This document shows positions 16,400-24,773 of a stretch of DNA of 64,000 bases, one piece after another. This stretch comes from Paracraurococcus sp042666655 (lineage in GTDB: Bacteria; Pseudomonadota; Alphaproteobacteria; Acetobacterales; Acetobacteraceae): contig NZ_JBHTDE010000002.1 of assembly GCF_042666655.1 (NCBI RefSeq), positions 992,001-1,056,000 on the forward strand. The letters are read 5' to 3'. The notes beneath the pieces were generated by a model. It searched no databases. It saw nothing but the letters and a program-made list of their open reading frames with translations, and was not told where the DNA came from. The position numbers and the translations under genes are program-made. Position 1 is the first letter of the stretch. Each line of letters begins with the position of its first letter.

Positions 16400-18049
16400 C
16401 TACCTGACCCCGGCGAAGCCCGGCGCCTTGCGCAGCGCGTCGGTGGTGTCGAAGTCGCGCAGGACGGCGTCGTCGGCCATCTCGACCTCGGCCACCCGGT
16501 CGGCATGCTTGCCGGCTAGGTGCCGGGCGCCGACATCGCCCGTGATGGTCATCATCTCCGGCAGGAATTCCACCGCCCAGAGCATCGGGTTGCCCTGCTT
16601 GCCGCGGAAGGTCGGCATGACGATGGCGCGGCCTTCCTCCGGGTCGAAGGCGGCCATCAGCCGGTCGATCATCGGCCCGGCCACCAGCGGCATGTCGCCG
16701 AGGCAGATGACCACGCCCTCGATCCCCGGCGGCAGCGCGGCGAGGCCGGCCTTCAGGCTGGCCGACAGCCCCTCGGCATAGTCCTCGGCATGGGCGAAGA
16801 TCACCCCCTTGCCGCCGACCGCCGCCTCGACGCGCTCCCGCTCATACCCGGTGACCACAACGACAGGCCGGGCGCGGGAGGCCAGGGCATTGTCGACCAC
16901 GCGGGCGACCATCGAGACGCCCTGGTCGTCGGCCACCAGCAGCTTGTTCAGCGGCGCCATGCGGCGGCTGCGGCCGGCGGCCAGCACCAGGGCGGCGACC
17001 TGCCGGCCGCGGCGGGGCGTGAGCGTCTGGGCCGGGGTATTGGCCGCCTCGGCGCGCGGCAGGGGGCGGGTCTCGATCTCCTTCAGCAGGCCGCCGACGC
17101 CCATGCCCATGACGTCGCGCGGCGTCACCTTCAGCCCGGCGAACAGGCGCTGCAGCACCCAGTCGATGCCGTTCAGCTTCGGCGACTTGGCGCAGCCGGG
17201 CAGGACCAGGGCCGGGATGCCGTCGATGTGCCCGAGGCAGATCAGGTTGCCGGGGTCCACCGGCATGCCGAAATGGTCGATCGTCCCGCCGGCCCGCACG
17301 ATCGCCGCCGGCCCGACATCCCGCCGGTCCACCACGGCGGAGGCGCCGGCGACCAGCAGCACCTGCGCGCCCTGGCGGCGCAGCCGGGTCAGCGCGTCGG
17401 AGATCGGCGCGGTCTCGTGCCGGGTGCGCTCGGGCGGCAGCAGGGTGCCGTGCAGCGCCTCGATCCGGTCCCGGGTCGCCTCGACGGCGCCCTCCATCAC
17501 GCTTTCCTTCTGGCCGGGCAGCTCGCTGAGCACGAGCCCGACCTTCAGCGGCCGGAAGGGATGCAGCGACAGCGGCGGCGGGCCCTGCTTCGCCATGGCC
17601 TCGGCCACCTGCAGCACGGCGCCGGGGACGGCAAAGGGGATGACCTTGATGGTCGCCAGCATCTCCTTGGCCGAAACCGGGATGTGCGAGGCGAGGGTCG
17701 CCACGGTCAGCGATTCATCCAGCGCGTTCAACCGGTTGATGACGCCCGCCTCGACCACCAGCAGGCCGGCGGTCTCGGCGACCAGGTTGACCCGCCCGGT
17801 CGAGGCCCGGGTGCGCGCCAGCAGCGGGCCCATCAGCGCATTGGCCAGGCGGTCGGCCGCCTCGTCCTCCGGCACGTCGCCGGGTTCGAGCCTCGCGGCG
17901 ATGACGCTGCCATGGCCGCCCTGCTGCAGCGCGGCGATCGCCGCCTGGTCCAGCACGGTGCCCTTCTTCAGCACCCGGCCCTGCAGCCGGACGGTATGCG
18001 CGAGGACGGCGCCACGCGCCTCATCCAGCGGGGTGGGTCCGAAGATCAT
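16400..18049 (-). CDS. Molybdopterin-binding / MocA-like nucleotidyltransferase fusion
   Basis: A 549-aa two-part protein. The N-terminal about 340 residues contain a MoeA/MogA-like molybdopterin-binding domain (LVAGASAVVDRRDVGPAAIVRAGG, then PVDPGNLICLGHIDGIPALVLPGCAKSPKLN). From about 350 on there is a MobA/MocA-type nucleotidyltransferase: ALVLAAGRSRRMAPLNKLLV, the VVICLGDMPLV metal site and GNPMLW. This suggests transfer of CMP to molybdopterin, making the cytosine dinucleotide cofactor used by xanthine-dehydrogenase-family enzymes. It is the last gene of the cox-like operon; the start overlaps the XdhC-type gene by ATGA, which also fixes ATG 18049. In MocA enzymes the two domains are usually separate. 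Confidence 0.83.
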   Translation of the reverse strand: MIFGPTPLDEARGAVLAHTVRLQGRVLKKGTVLDQAAIAALQQGGHGSVIAARLEPGDVPEDEAADRLANALMGPLLARTRASTGRVNLVAETAGLLVVEAGVINRLNALDESLTVATLASHIPVSAKEMLATIKVIPFAVPGAVLQVAEAMAKQGPPPLSLHPFRPLKVGLVLSELPGQKESVMEGAVEATRDRIEALHGTLLPPERTRHETAPISDALTRLRRQGAQVLLVAGASAVVDRRDVGPAAIVRAGGTIDHFGMPVDPGNLICLGHIDGIPALVLPGCAKSPKLNGIDWVLQRLFAGLKVTPRDVMGMGVGGLLKEIETRPLPRAEAANTPAQTLTPRRGRQVAALVLAAGRSRRMAPLNKLLVADDQGVSMVARVVDNALASRARPVVVVTGYERERVEAAVGGKGVIFAHAEDYAEGLSASLKAGLAALPPGIEGVVICLGDMPLVAGPMIDRLMAAFDPEEGRAIVMPTFRGKQGNPMLWAVEFLPEMMTITGDVGARHLAGKHADRVAEVEMADDAVLRDFDTTDALRKAPGFAGVR

Positions 18050-18762
18050 GCGGCGGCGGCCACGGCCGGCGCGGCGCGGGTGCCGAGCGCGGCGCCGCGC
18101 CTTGCCGCGACCACCTCGGCCAGGATCGACAGGGCGATCTCGGGTGCGGTGACGGCCTCGATGTTCAGCCCGACGGGGGCGCGGATGCGGCCCATGGCGG
18201 CCTCGGCGTGACCGAGCTCGGCCAGCCGCGCGACGCGCTTGGCGTGTGTCCGGCGGGAGCCGAGCGCGCCGATGTAGAAGGCATCCGACCTCAGCGCGAC
18301 ATCCAGCGCCGGGTCGTCCAGCTTGGGGTCGTGCGTCAGCGTGACCACGGCGGTGCGGCCGTCGGGCGCCAGGGCGACCATGGCGTCGTCGGTCCATTCA
18401 TGGATCAGAGTGATGCCCGGGAAGCGGTCCGCGGTCGCCCAGGCGCGGCGGGGGTCGACCACGGTCACCGCGAAACCCACGGTCTGCGCCATCGGCACCA
18501 GGGCTTGGGCGATGTGCACCGCGCCGACCACGATCAGGCGCAGGGCCGGGTTGTGCGGGTGGACGAACCAGGCCTCGCCATCCAGCGTCACGTTCTGCGC
18601 CGCGTCGTCGCGTAGCGCCGTCTGCGCGGCCTCGGCCAGCGCGCCGGGCACCGCCGTGTCGGGCCAGAGGCATTGCTCGCCGTCGCTAAGGCGCGTCAGC
18701 AGGGCGGCCGGGCGCTTGGCGGCCTGCGCCGCCTGCAGCGCGGCCAGGACATCCGGCGTCAC
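18046..18762 (-). CDS. XdhC/CoxI family protein with Rossmann domain
   Basis: A 238-aa XdhC-like protein. The N-terminal part (to about 70) is a short divergent XdhC/CoxI segment. A C-terminal Rossmann-like domain starts LRLIVVGAVHIAQALVPMAQTVGF, with VTVVDPRRAWATADRFPG, then TLTHDPKLDDPALDVALRSDAFYIGALGSRRTHAKR, the family hallmark. It ends IRAPVGLNIEAVTAPEIALSILAEVVAARRG. XdhC binds the molybdenum cofactor, favours its sulfuration and inserts it into the apoenzyme. Ala-rich basic tail. It overlaps both neighbours by ATGA. Confidence 0.88.
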   Translation of the reverse strand: MTPDVLAALQAAQAAKRPAALLTRLSDGEQCLWPDTAVPGALAEAAQTALRDDAAQNVTLDGEAWFVHPHNPALRLIVVGAVHIAQALVPMAQTVGFAVTVVDPRRAWATADRFPGITLIHEWTDDAMVALAPDGRTAVVTLTHDPKLDDPALDVALRSDAFYIGALGSRRTHAKRVARLAELGHAEAAMGRIRAPVGLNIEAVTAPEIALSILAEVVAARRGAALGTRAAPAVAAAA

Positions 18763-19079
18763 GACAGCTTCTCCACGAAGACCTTCAGCTTGCCGCCGCA
18801 GGCCAGGCCGACTTCCCAGGCGCGTTCGTCGGAGATGCCGAAATCCAGCAGCTGCGGCGTGCCGGTCTGCATGGTCTGCTTCGCCACATCGGCCACCGCG
18901 CCCTCGATGCAGCCGCCGGAGACGCTGCCGGCCAGCTTGCCGGAGGCACTGACCGCCAGCCGCGAGCCGGCCGGGCGGGGCGAGGAGCCCCAGGTCTCGA
19001 CCACGGTGGCGAGCGCCACGGTCTCGCCGGCCGCGCGCCAGCCGGCTGCGGTCGCCAGCACGTCCTCGGAATCGCTCAT
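18759..19079 (-). CDS. XdhC/CoxF-type N-terminal domain protein
   Basis: A 106-aa stand-alone XdhC/CoxI domain: VALATVVETWGSSPRPAGSRLAVSASGKLAGSVSGGCIEGAV, with the conserved SGGCIE Cys that is thought to handle the sulfur or cofactor. It ends LACGGKLKVFVEKLS, containing the second conserved CGG. It complements the Rossmann-domain protein encoded next, so the two halves of a usual 300-aa XdhC are split over two genes, as also seen in carbon monoxide dehydrogenase clusters. ATGA overlaps on both sides. Confidence 0.88.
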   Translation of the reverse strand: MSDSEDVLATAAGWRAAGETVALATVVETWGSSPRPAGSRLAVSASGKLAGSVSGGCIEGAVADVAKQTMQTGTPQLLDFGISDERAWEVGLACGGKLKVFVEKLS

Positions 19080-20308
19080 GCCGCCATCCTCCGTTGCGTC
19101 CGGTCCCCGGGCTGCGGGCCGCTCAGCGTCTCCACCAGCGACCGCAGGCTCTGCAGATTATGCACCGGACGGAATTCGTCCACATGCGGAAGCATCGCCC
19201 GGATGCCCTGTGATCTGGGCTGGAAGCCCTCGTACCGCAACAGGGGATTCAGCCAGATGAGCCGGCGGCAGGAATTCCGCAGCCGGTCGGTCGCCTCGGC
19301 CAGGCCGCGGGCACCCTCGCGGTCGAGCCCGTCGGTGATCAGCAGCACCACCGCGCCCTGGCCGAGCACGCGGCGGGACCATTGCCGGTTGAACAGCTCG
19401 AGCGACTCGCCGATCCGCGTGCCGCCCGACCAGTCGGGCACGATATGCGAGACCAGCTCGAAGGCCACCTCGGCATCGCGCGACTTGAGCTGGCGGGTGA
19501 CGTTGGTCAGCCGCGTGCCGAAGAGGAAGCTGTGCACCCGGTCGCGGTCGTTGGTGACCGCGTGCAGGAAATGCAGCAGGATCTGCGCATACCGCGCCAT
19601 GCTGCCGCTGATGTCGCACAGCGCCACCAGCGGCGGCGGCCGGGTGACTCGGCGCTTGCGGGCGAGGGTGAGGATCTCGCCGCCCTCGTGCAGGCTGGCG
19701 CGGATGGTGGCGCGCAGGTCGACCACCGGGCCCATCGGGTCGGGCCGGAAGCGCCGGGTTGGCCTGGCGTCCAGCGGCAGGACCAGCTTGCGGATCTCCT
19801 TCTTGGCGTCGTTGATCTCGGCCGCCGACATGGCCTCGAAATCCATCGCCTGCAGGCGCTCGCGCTCGCTGACCGTCATCGCCACGGCGATGGGCGGCTT
19901 CTCCTCGGGCTCGCGCGGCGGCTGCTGCGGCGCCTGCTTCGGCGGGGCGAGCGCCTCGGAGACGCGGCGGGAGGAGGGGGGTGGCTTCTGGCGCTCCTTG
20001 AAGCCGTCCAGCATGGCCATGGCGGCGGCGTTGCGGCCGGCCTCCGGGTCGCGCCAGAACAGCAGGAAGGCCTGGTCGAAGACGTCGAAATCGGCGTGCC
20101 GGCGGACCATCACCCCGCGCAGCGCGGCATGCACCTGGCGGCGGTCGCCAATGTCGACGAGCTGCAGCGCCTCGGCCGCGGCCAGGGTCTCGGCCGGGCC
20201 GACCGGCAGCCCGGCGCGGCGCAGCAGCCGGCCGAAGGCGAGAAGGTTGGCGGCGAGCGCCGCGCCGGGCGGCGTGGTGAGGGCGGCGAGGGTGGTGAAT
20301 TCGCTCAT
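19076..20308 (-). CDS. coxE: CoxE-like von Willebrand factor A domain protein
   Basis: A 410-aa cytosolic protein. The N-terminal about 130 residues are helical (LLAFGRLLRRAGLPVGPAETLAAAEAL, a family hallmark), followed by a Pro/Lys linker (KQAPQQPPREPEEKPP). The C-terminal VWA domain starts at VALCDISGSMARY, whose DxSxS is the metal-ion-dependent adhesion site; further sites lie in DWSGGTRIGESL and LLITDGLDR. CoxE works with the MoxR-type ATPase CoxD to build the Mo-Cu (or Mo-S) active site in Oligotropha. Here it lies downstream of that ATPase gene, separated by a 118-base palindrome-rich gap, and overlaps the next gene by ATGA. Confidence 0.87.
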   Translation of the reverse strand: MSEFTTLAALTTPPGAALAANLLAFGRLLRRAGLPVGPAETLAAAEALQLVDIGDRRQVHAALRGVMVRRHADFDVFDQAFLLFWRDPEAGRNAAAMAMLDGFKERQKPPPSSRRVSEALAPPKQAPQQPPREPEEKPPIAVAMTVSERERLQAMDFEAMSAAEINDAKKEIRKLVLPLDARPTRRFRPDPMGPVVDLRATIRASLHEGGEILTLARKRRVTRPPPLVALCDISGSMARYAQILLHFLHAVTNDRDRVHSFLFGTRLTNVTRQLKSRDAEVAFELVSHIVPDWSGGTRIGESLELFNRQWSRRVLGQGAVVLLITDGLDREGARGLAEATDRLRNSCRRLIWLNPLLRYEGFQPRSQGIRAMLPHVDEFRPVHNLQSLRSLVETLSGPQPGDRTQRRMAA

Positions 20309-20351
20309 CGGCCAGCACCCGAGCCAAGGGGCGCCCGATCCCGGACGAAAA

Positions 20352-20417
20352 ACCCCGGTCGGGGTCCGGGGGCCGACCCGGTCCCCGGCGGGGGTGCAGG
20401 GGGCAGCGCCCCCTGCA
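20352..20417. repeat. REP-like double palindrome between coxE and coxD
   Basis: ACCCCG-GT-CGGGGT at 20352-20365 is followed by G/C-rich sequence and TGCAGGGGGC-AGC-GCCCCCTGCA at 20395-20417, a perfect 10-bp stem. Both interrupt an otherwise overlapping operon, as extragenic palindromic repeats do. An RNA stem here could stabilise or attenuate the upstream coxGD segment. Confidence 0.55.
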
Positions 20418-20426
20418 TGGGCCGCG

Positions 20427-21392
20427 TCACGCCGCCGCCTGCTTCGCCTCGGCGACCAGCCTGGCCGCCTCGGCGCCGCGCAGCTTGGCGATGTCGTCCT
20501 GGTACTTCAGCAGCACGCCGAGCGTCTCGTCGACCGCCGCCGGCTCGAGCTCCGCCGCGTCGAGCGCGGTCAGCGCCGCGGCCCAGTCGATCGTCTCGGC
20601 GACGCCCGGCAGCTTGAAGTAGTCGCCGCCGCGCAGCTTCTGCACGAAGGCGACGACCTGGGCCGAGAGCTTCTCCGGCACGCCGGGCGCGCGGATCGCC
20701 AGGATGGCGCGTTCCCGCGCCGCATCGGGGTAGTCCACCCAATGGTACAGGCACCGCCGGCGGATGGCGTCGTGCACTTCGCGGGTGCGGTTGGAGGTGA
20801 TGATCACCACCGGCGCGACATCCGCCTTGATGGTGCCGAGTTCCGGGACGCTGAGCTGGAAGTCGGCGAGGATCTCCAGGAGGAAGGCCTCGAAGGGCTC
20901 GTCGGCGCGGTCCAGCTCGTCGATCAGCAGCACCGCCGGGCCGCCCTCCGGCGACAGCGCCTGCAGCAGCGGGCGTTCCTGCAGGAAGCGGCGGTCATAG
21001 ATGCCGCGTTCCAGCGCCTCGCGGTCCTGCGAGGCGCCGGTCGCCTCGGCCAGCCGGATGCTCATCAGCTGGCGGGCGTGGTTCCATTCATAGGCCGCGG
21101 CCGAGAGGTCGAGGCCGTCGTAGCATTGCAGCCGCACCAGCCGGCGCGGCAGCTCCTTGGCCAGCACCTTGGCGATCTCGGTCTTGCCGGTGCCGGGCTC
21201 GCCCTCGAGGAAGAGCGGCCGGCCCATCCTGAGCGCAAGGTGCACGGTGGTCGCCAGCGCCCGGTCGGCGACATAGCCGCCGGCCGCCAGGAGACGCTGG
21301 GTGGCCTCGACGGTTTCCGGCAGGTCCGGCGCGGCTGCCGGGCGCGGCCGATTCACGTCCTCGCCCGCGCTCGGTCGACCGGACCCGCTCAC
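20427..21392 (-). CDS. coxD: MoxR-type AAA+ ATPase, CoxD-like
   Basis: A 321-aa AAA+ ATPase of the MoxR group. Walker A GEPGTGKT is at residues 64-71, Walker B in VLLIDELDRADEPFE near 135, sensor 1 in VIITSNRTREVHDAIRRRCLYHWVDYPD, and the C-terminal lid has LDAAELEPAAVDETLGVLLKYQDDIAKLRG. In the CODH system CoxD is the chaperone ATPase that drives Mo-site maturation with CoxE. The start overlaps the coxG stop by ATGA; a downstream GTG is possible because the first 12 residues are low-complexity. The conserved N-terminal TQRLLAAGGYVADRAL supports the CoxD group over generic MoxR. Confidence 0.9.
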   Translation of the reverse strand: MSGSGRPSAGEDVNRPRPAAAPDLPETVEATQRLLAAGGYVADRALATTVHLALRMGRPLFLEGEPGTGKTEIAKVLAKELPRRLVRLQCYDGLDLSAAAYEWNHARQLMSIRLAEATGASQDREALERGIYDRRFLQERPLLQALSPEGGPAVLLIDELDRADEPFEAFLLEILADFQLSVPELGTIKADVAPVVIITSNRTREVHDAIRRRCLYHWVDYPDAARERAILAIRAPGVPEKLSAQVVAFVQKLRGGDYFKLPGVAETIDWAAALTALDAAELEPAAVDETLGVLLKYQDDIAKLRGAEAARLVAEAKQAAA

Positions 21393-22114
21393 AGGAACAT
21401 CAGCGCCAGGATCGCGACCATCAGCACGCAGCCGGCCCAGAATTGCAGCGGCAGGCCGAAGGGCTCGATCTGCAGCATCAGGCGCAGCGGCTTGATGGCG
21501 TTGTCGTCCACCGGGCGCGGGTTCGGCCGGTGGACCGGCTTGCCGCCGCCCGCGCTCGGGCCCTCGGCGCCGTGCTGGGTCAGCGGGCCGGGACCGCTTG
21601 CATCGGCCAGGTATTCGGTGTCGGTCCCGGCGACCGGGGCGGCGGCATCCGCCACGGCCGGCTCGGGCTCCGCCGGCGTCAGGCGGGCGGCGAAGCGGTC
21701 GAAGAACTGGTCTGCCATCTGCTTGGCGGTGCTGTCGATCAGCCGGGCGCCGAGCTGCGCCATCTTGCCGCCGACCTGCGCCTTCACATGGTACTTCAGC
21801 AGCGTCTCGGCGGGGCCGAGTTCCTCCAGCGCGACGTCGGCGCCGCCCTTGGCGAAGCCCATGGCGCCGCCATTGCCCTCGCCGCTGATGGTGTAGCTCG
21901 CTGGCGGGTTGATGTTTTCCAGCTTCACCTTGCCTCCGAACTTGGCCGACATCGGGCCGAGCTTGACCCCGACCTTGGCGGTGAAGGCATCCTCGGCGGT
22001 CCGCTCGACGGTTTCGCAGCCGGGGATCGAGGCGCGCAGGGCCTCCGGATCGTTCAGTGCTTCCCAGACTTGCTGGCGCGGCGCGGGAATGCGCCGCTCG
22101 CCGGTCATCTCCAT
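21389..22114 (-). CDS. coxG: CoxG-like SRPBCC protein with C-terminal membrane anchor
   Basis: A 241-aa protein. Residues 1-145 are the CoxG/SRPBCC fold: MTGERRIPAPRQQVWEALNDPEALRASIPGCETVER, then VGVKLGPMSAKFGGKVKLENINPPASY and KYHVKAQVGGKMAQLGARLIDSTAKQMADQFF. A Pro/Ala-rich linker and a single hydrophobic helix (FWAGCVLMVAILALMFL) at the very end anchor it in the membrane, as in CoxG, which recruits CO dehydrogenase to the membrane. It is the first gene of the minus-strand maturation operon, with ribosome site GGGAG 6 bases before ATG 22114. Confidence 0.9.
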   Translation of the reverse strand: MEMTGERRIPAPRQQVWEALNDPEALRASIPGCETVERTAEDAFTAKVGVKLGPMSAKFGGKVKLENINPPASYTISGEGNGGAMGFAKGGADVALEELGPAETLLKYHVKAQVGGKMAQLGARLIDSTAKQMADQFFDRFAARLTPAEPEPAVADAAAPVAGTDTEYLADASGPGPLTQHGAEGPSAGGGKPVHRPNPRPVDDNAIKPLRLMLQIEPFGLPLQFWAGCVLMVAILALMFL

Positions 22115-22270
22115 GGTCTGCTCCCGAATTCGCGTCGGACCTTAGGGGCGGGTGGGGGCCAAGGAAACCCCCGGCGGGGTGCCGTTCAGGTCATGCTCCA
22201 GGCCAACCCGGGCAATGCTGCCCGTCCCGCCGGGGTTGCGGGGGCGCGATAATTGCGGTGTTTGGCCGGC

Positions 22271-23683
22271 ATGGTCCGAAGCCCGATCCGCCGTGCCACC
22301 TGGTCGATACCGATGATGCTGGTCGCCGCCCCGGCGCTGGCGGCGCCGGCGGGGCCGCCGCTCGGCCTCGCCTGGGGGCTGCCTTTCGCCGGGCTGCTGT
22401 TGTCCATCGCCCTGCTGCCGCTGGTGGCCGGGCGCATCTGGCACCTGCATTACGGCAAGATCGCCGCCGGCTGGGCGGCGGCGCTGCTGCTGCCCTTAGC
22501 CTGGGTCTTCGGCATCGGCGCGACGCTGGCGGAGATCCGCCACATCCTGCTGCAGGACTGGCTGCCCTTCATCGCGCTGCTCCTGGCGCTGTTCACCACC
22601 GGCGGCGGGGTGGTGCTGCGCGGCCGGCTGGTCGGGACTCCGGCGGTCAACACCGCGCTGCTGGCCGCCGGGACGCTCGCCGCCAGCGTGATGGGCACCA
22701 CCGGTGCCTCGATCGTCTTCCTGCCGCCGCTGCTGCGGGCCAATGCCTTCCGCGTGCGGAAGGTGCACAGCTTCGTCTTCTTCATCTTCCTGGTCAGCAA
22801 TATCGGCGGCGTGCTGACGCCGCTGGGCGACCCGCCGCTCTATCTCGGCTTCCTCAAGGGGGTCGGCTTCTTCTGGACGGCGCAGCATCTGGCGGCCGAG
22901 TTCCTGGTCTGCGCCGGGCTGCTGCTGGGCCTCTACTGGCTGCTGGACCGCCGCGCCTGGGCGCTGGAACGGCCGGTGCCGCCGCCGGCACTGCGGGAAG
23001 AGGCAACGGGGCTGCATGTGCGCGGCCGGCGCAACCTGGCGCTGCTGGGCGCGGTGCTCGGCGTGGTGGTGCTGCAGGGCATCTGGCAGCCGGGCGCGGT
23101 CGCGGTCCTCGGGGAGCCCGTGGGACTCGAACGGCTGCTGGCAGTGGCGGCATTCCTGGGCATTGCGGTGGTCTCCTTTCGCGTCACGCCGATCGCGCTG
23201 CGGGAGGAGAACGGCTTCGGCTGGGGGGCGATGGTGGAGGTGGCCAAGCTGTTCGCCGCCATCTTCGTCTGCATGGCGCCGCTGCTGGCGATCCTGCGGG
23301 CGGGGCCGGACGGAGCCGCGGCCGGGCTGGTCGCGCTGGGCGCCGATGCCGGCGGCTCGCCCGACCCGGCGGCCTATTTCTGGTTGACCGGGGTGCTGTC
23401 CAGCCTGCTCGACAATGCGCCGACCTACCTGGTCTTCTTCAACCTGGCCGGCGGCGACGCGGTGCGGCTGATGGGGCCGGATGCCGCGGTGCTGGCGGCG
23501 ATTTCCTGCGGCGCGGTCTTCATGGGGGCCAACAGCTATATCGGCAACGCGCCCAATTTCATGGTCCGGGCCATGGCGGAACGCGGCGGGGTGCGGATGC
23601 CGGGCTTCTTCGGGTACGTATTCTGGGCCGCGGTGGTGCTCTGGCCGCTGTTCGGCCTGGTGACGTTGATATTCTTCCGGTGA
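22271..23683 (+). CDS. NhaD/CitMHS-like sodium:proton antiporter or citrate transporter
   Basis: A polytopic inner-membrane protein of about 470 aa, with about 11-12 hydrophobic segments, of the ion transporter superfamily. Hallmarks are TTGASIVFLPPLLRANAFRVRKVHSFVFFIFLVSNIGGVLTPLGDPPLYLGFLKG (helix-break loop with the NIGGxxTPxGDPP motif) and the second-half equivalent SSLLDNAPTYLVFFNLAGG and ANSYIGNAPNFMVRAMAE. This arrangement occurs in NhaD-type antiporters and citrate/Mg transporters. A TTG at 22253 extends the frame; ATG 22271 or 22313 are alternatives. It lies alone between the cox-like operon and a PrpB-like gene. Citrate-type substrates are attractive next to PrpB but unproven. Confidence 0.83.
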   Translation: MVRSPIRRATWSIPMMLVAAPALAAPAGPPLGLAWGLPFAGLLLSIALLPLVAGRIWHLHYGKIAAGWAAALLLPLAWVFGIGATLAEIRHILLQDWLPFIALLLALFTTGGGVVLRGRLVGTPAVNTALLAAGTLAASVMGTTGASIVFLPPLLRANAFRVRKVHSFVFFIFLVSNIGGVLTPLGDPPLYLGFLKGVGFFWTAQHLAAEFLVCAGLLLGLYWLLDRRAWALERPVPPPALREEATGLHVRGRRNLALLGAVLGVVVLQGIWQPGAVAVLGEPVGLERLLAVAAFLGIAVVSFRVTPIALREENGFGWGAMVEVAKLFAAIFVCMAPLLAILRAGPDGAAAGLVALGADAGGSPDPAAYFWLTGVLSSLLDNAPTYLVFFNLAGGDAVRLMGPDAAVLAAISCGAVFMGANSYIGNAPNFMVRAMAERGGVRMPGFFGYVFWAAVVLWPLFGLVTLIFFR

Positions 23684-23783
23684 TACGGTTTGGCTATCGT
23701 CGCCCCGACAGGATCGAAATTGACAGATCGCCGGGCCAGGCGCTCTCTCCCGCCGCATACCTTGACGTGATGAGAGAGACGCC

Positions 23784-24707
23784 ATGCCCTACGTGATCGG
23801 TGCCGATGTCCCGGACGAGCCGGCCGGCCTCCGCTTCCGCCGCCTGCTGGAACGCCCGGGCATCCTGCAGATGCCGGGGGCGCATTTCGGCATGGCCGCG
23901 CTGCTGGCGCAGAAGGCCGGATTCGAGGCGGTGTATCTCTCGGGCGCGGCGATGACCGCGACCATGGGCCTGCCCGACCTCGGCATGATCACGGTGGACG
24001 AGGTCTGCTTCTGGATCCGCCAGGTCAACCGCTCCACCGGCCTGCCGATGCTGGTCGATGGCGATACCGGCTATGGCGAGGCGCTGAACGTCATGCACAT
24101 GGTGCGCGCCTTCGAGGAGGCCGGGGCCGGCGCGGTGCACCTGGAAGACCAGTTGCTGCCGAAGAAATGCGGCCACCTGAACGACAAGAAGCTGGCCGAT
24201 GCCTACGACATGGCGGCGAAATGCGCCGCGGCGCGCAAGGCGCGGAAGCACCTGTATGTCATCGCGCGCACCGATGCCGCCGCCAGCGAGGGCATGGACG
24301 GCGCCGTGGCGCGCGCCAAGCTGTACCTGGAGAGCGGCGCTGACGCGATCTTCCCGGAAGCCCTGACGACGCGCGACATGTTCATCGAGTTCGCCAGGCG
24401 CATGCCCGGCGTGAAGCTGCTGGCCAACATGACCGAGTTCGGCCGCACGCCCTTCTTCACCGCGGCCGAGTTCGAGGGGATGGGCTATTCGATGGTGATC
24501 TGGCCGGTCTCCCACCTGCGGGTCGCGGCCAAGGCGGTGGAGGAACTCTACGCCTCGATCAAGGCCAATGGCGGCACCCACAAGATGGTCGACCGGATGC
24601 AGACCCGGGCCGAGCTCTATGCCACCATCGGCTACCACGACTACGAGGCGCTGGATGCCTCGCTGGTGAAGACCATCATCCCGACCGCCATGCCGCAGCA
24701 GGGCTGA
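23784..24707 (+). CDS. prpB: Isocitrate lyase/PEP mutase family protein, PrpB-like 2-methylisocitrate lyase
   Basis: A 307-aa TIM-barrel lyase. The signature loop KKCGH at residues 127-131 carries the catalytic Cys. It follows VYLSGAAMTATMGLPDLGMITVDEV (substrate base), the metal-binding VDGDTGYGEA (91-100) and HLEDQ. Later blocks are YVIARTDAAASEGMDGAVARAKLYLESGADAIFPEAL, LANMTEFGRTPFFTAAEF and the C-terminal KMVDRMQTRAELYATIGYHDYE, very close to PrpB. PrpB splits 2-methylisocitrate into succinate and pyruvate in propionate use. No prpC or prpD lies next to it, so the exact substrate is inferred. Confidence 0.82.
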   Translation: MPYVIGADVPDEPAGLRFRRLLERPGILQMPGAHFGMAALLAQKAGFEAVYLSGAAMTATMGLPDLGMITVDEVCFWIRQVNRSTGLPMLVDGDTGYGEALNVMHMVRAFEEAGAGAVHLEDQLLPKKCGHLNDKKLADAYDMAAKCAAARKARKHLYVIARTDAAASEGMDGAVARAKLYLESGADAIFPEALTTRDMFIEFARRMPGVKLLANMTEFGRTPFFTAAEFEGMGYSMVIWPVSHLRVAAKAVEELYASIKANGGTHKMVDRMQTRAELYATIGYHDYEALDASLVKTIIPTAMPQQG

Positions 24708-24773
24708 GGCCGCCTAGCTGGACAAGGCTTCGGTCGTGGTCCGATCCTTGGCCTGCAACCAGGGGAGGCAACC

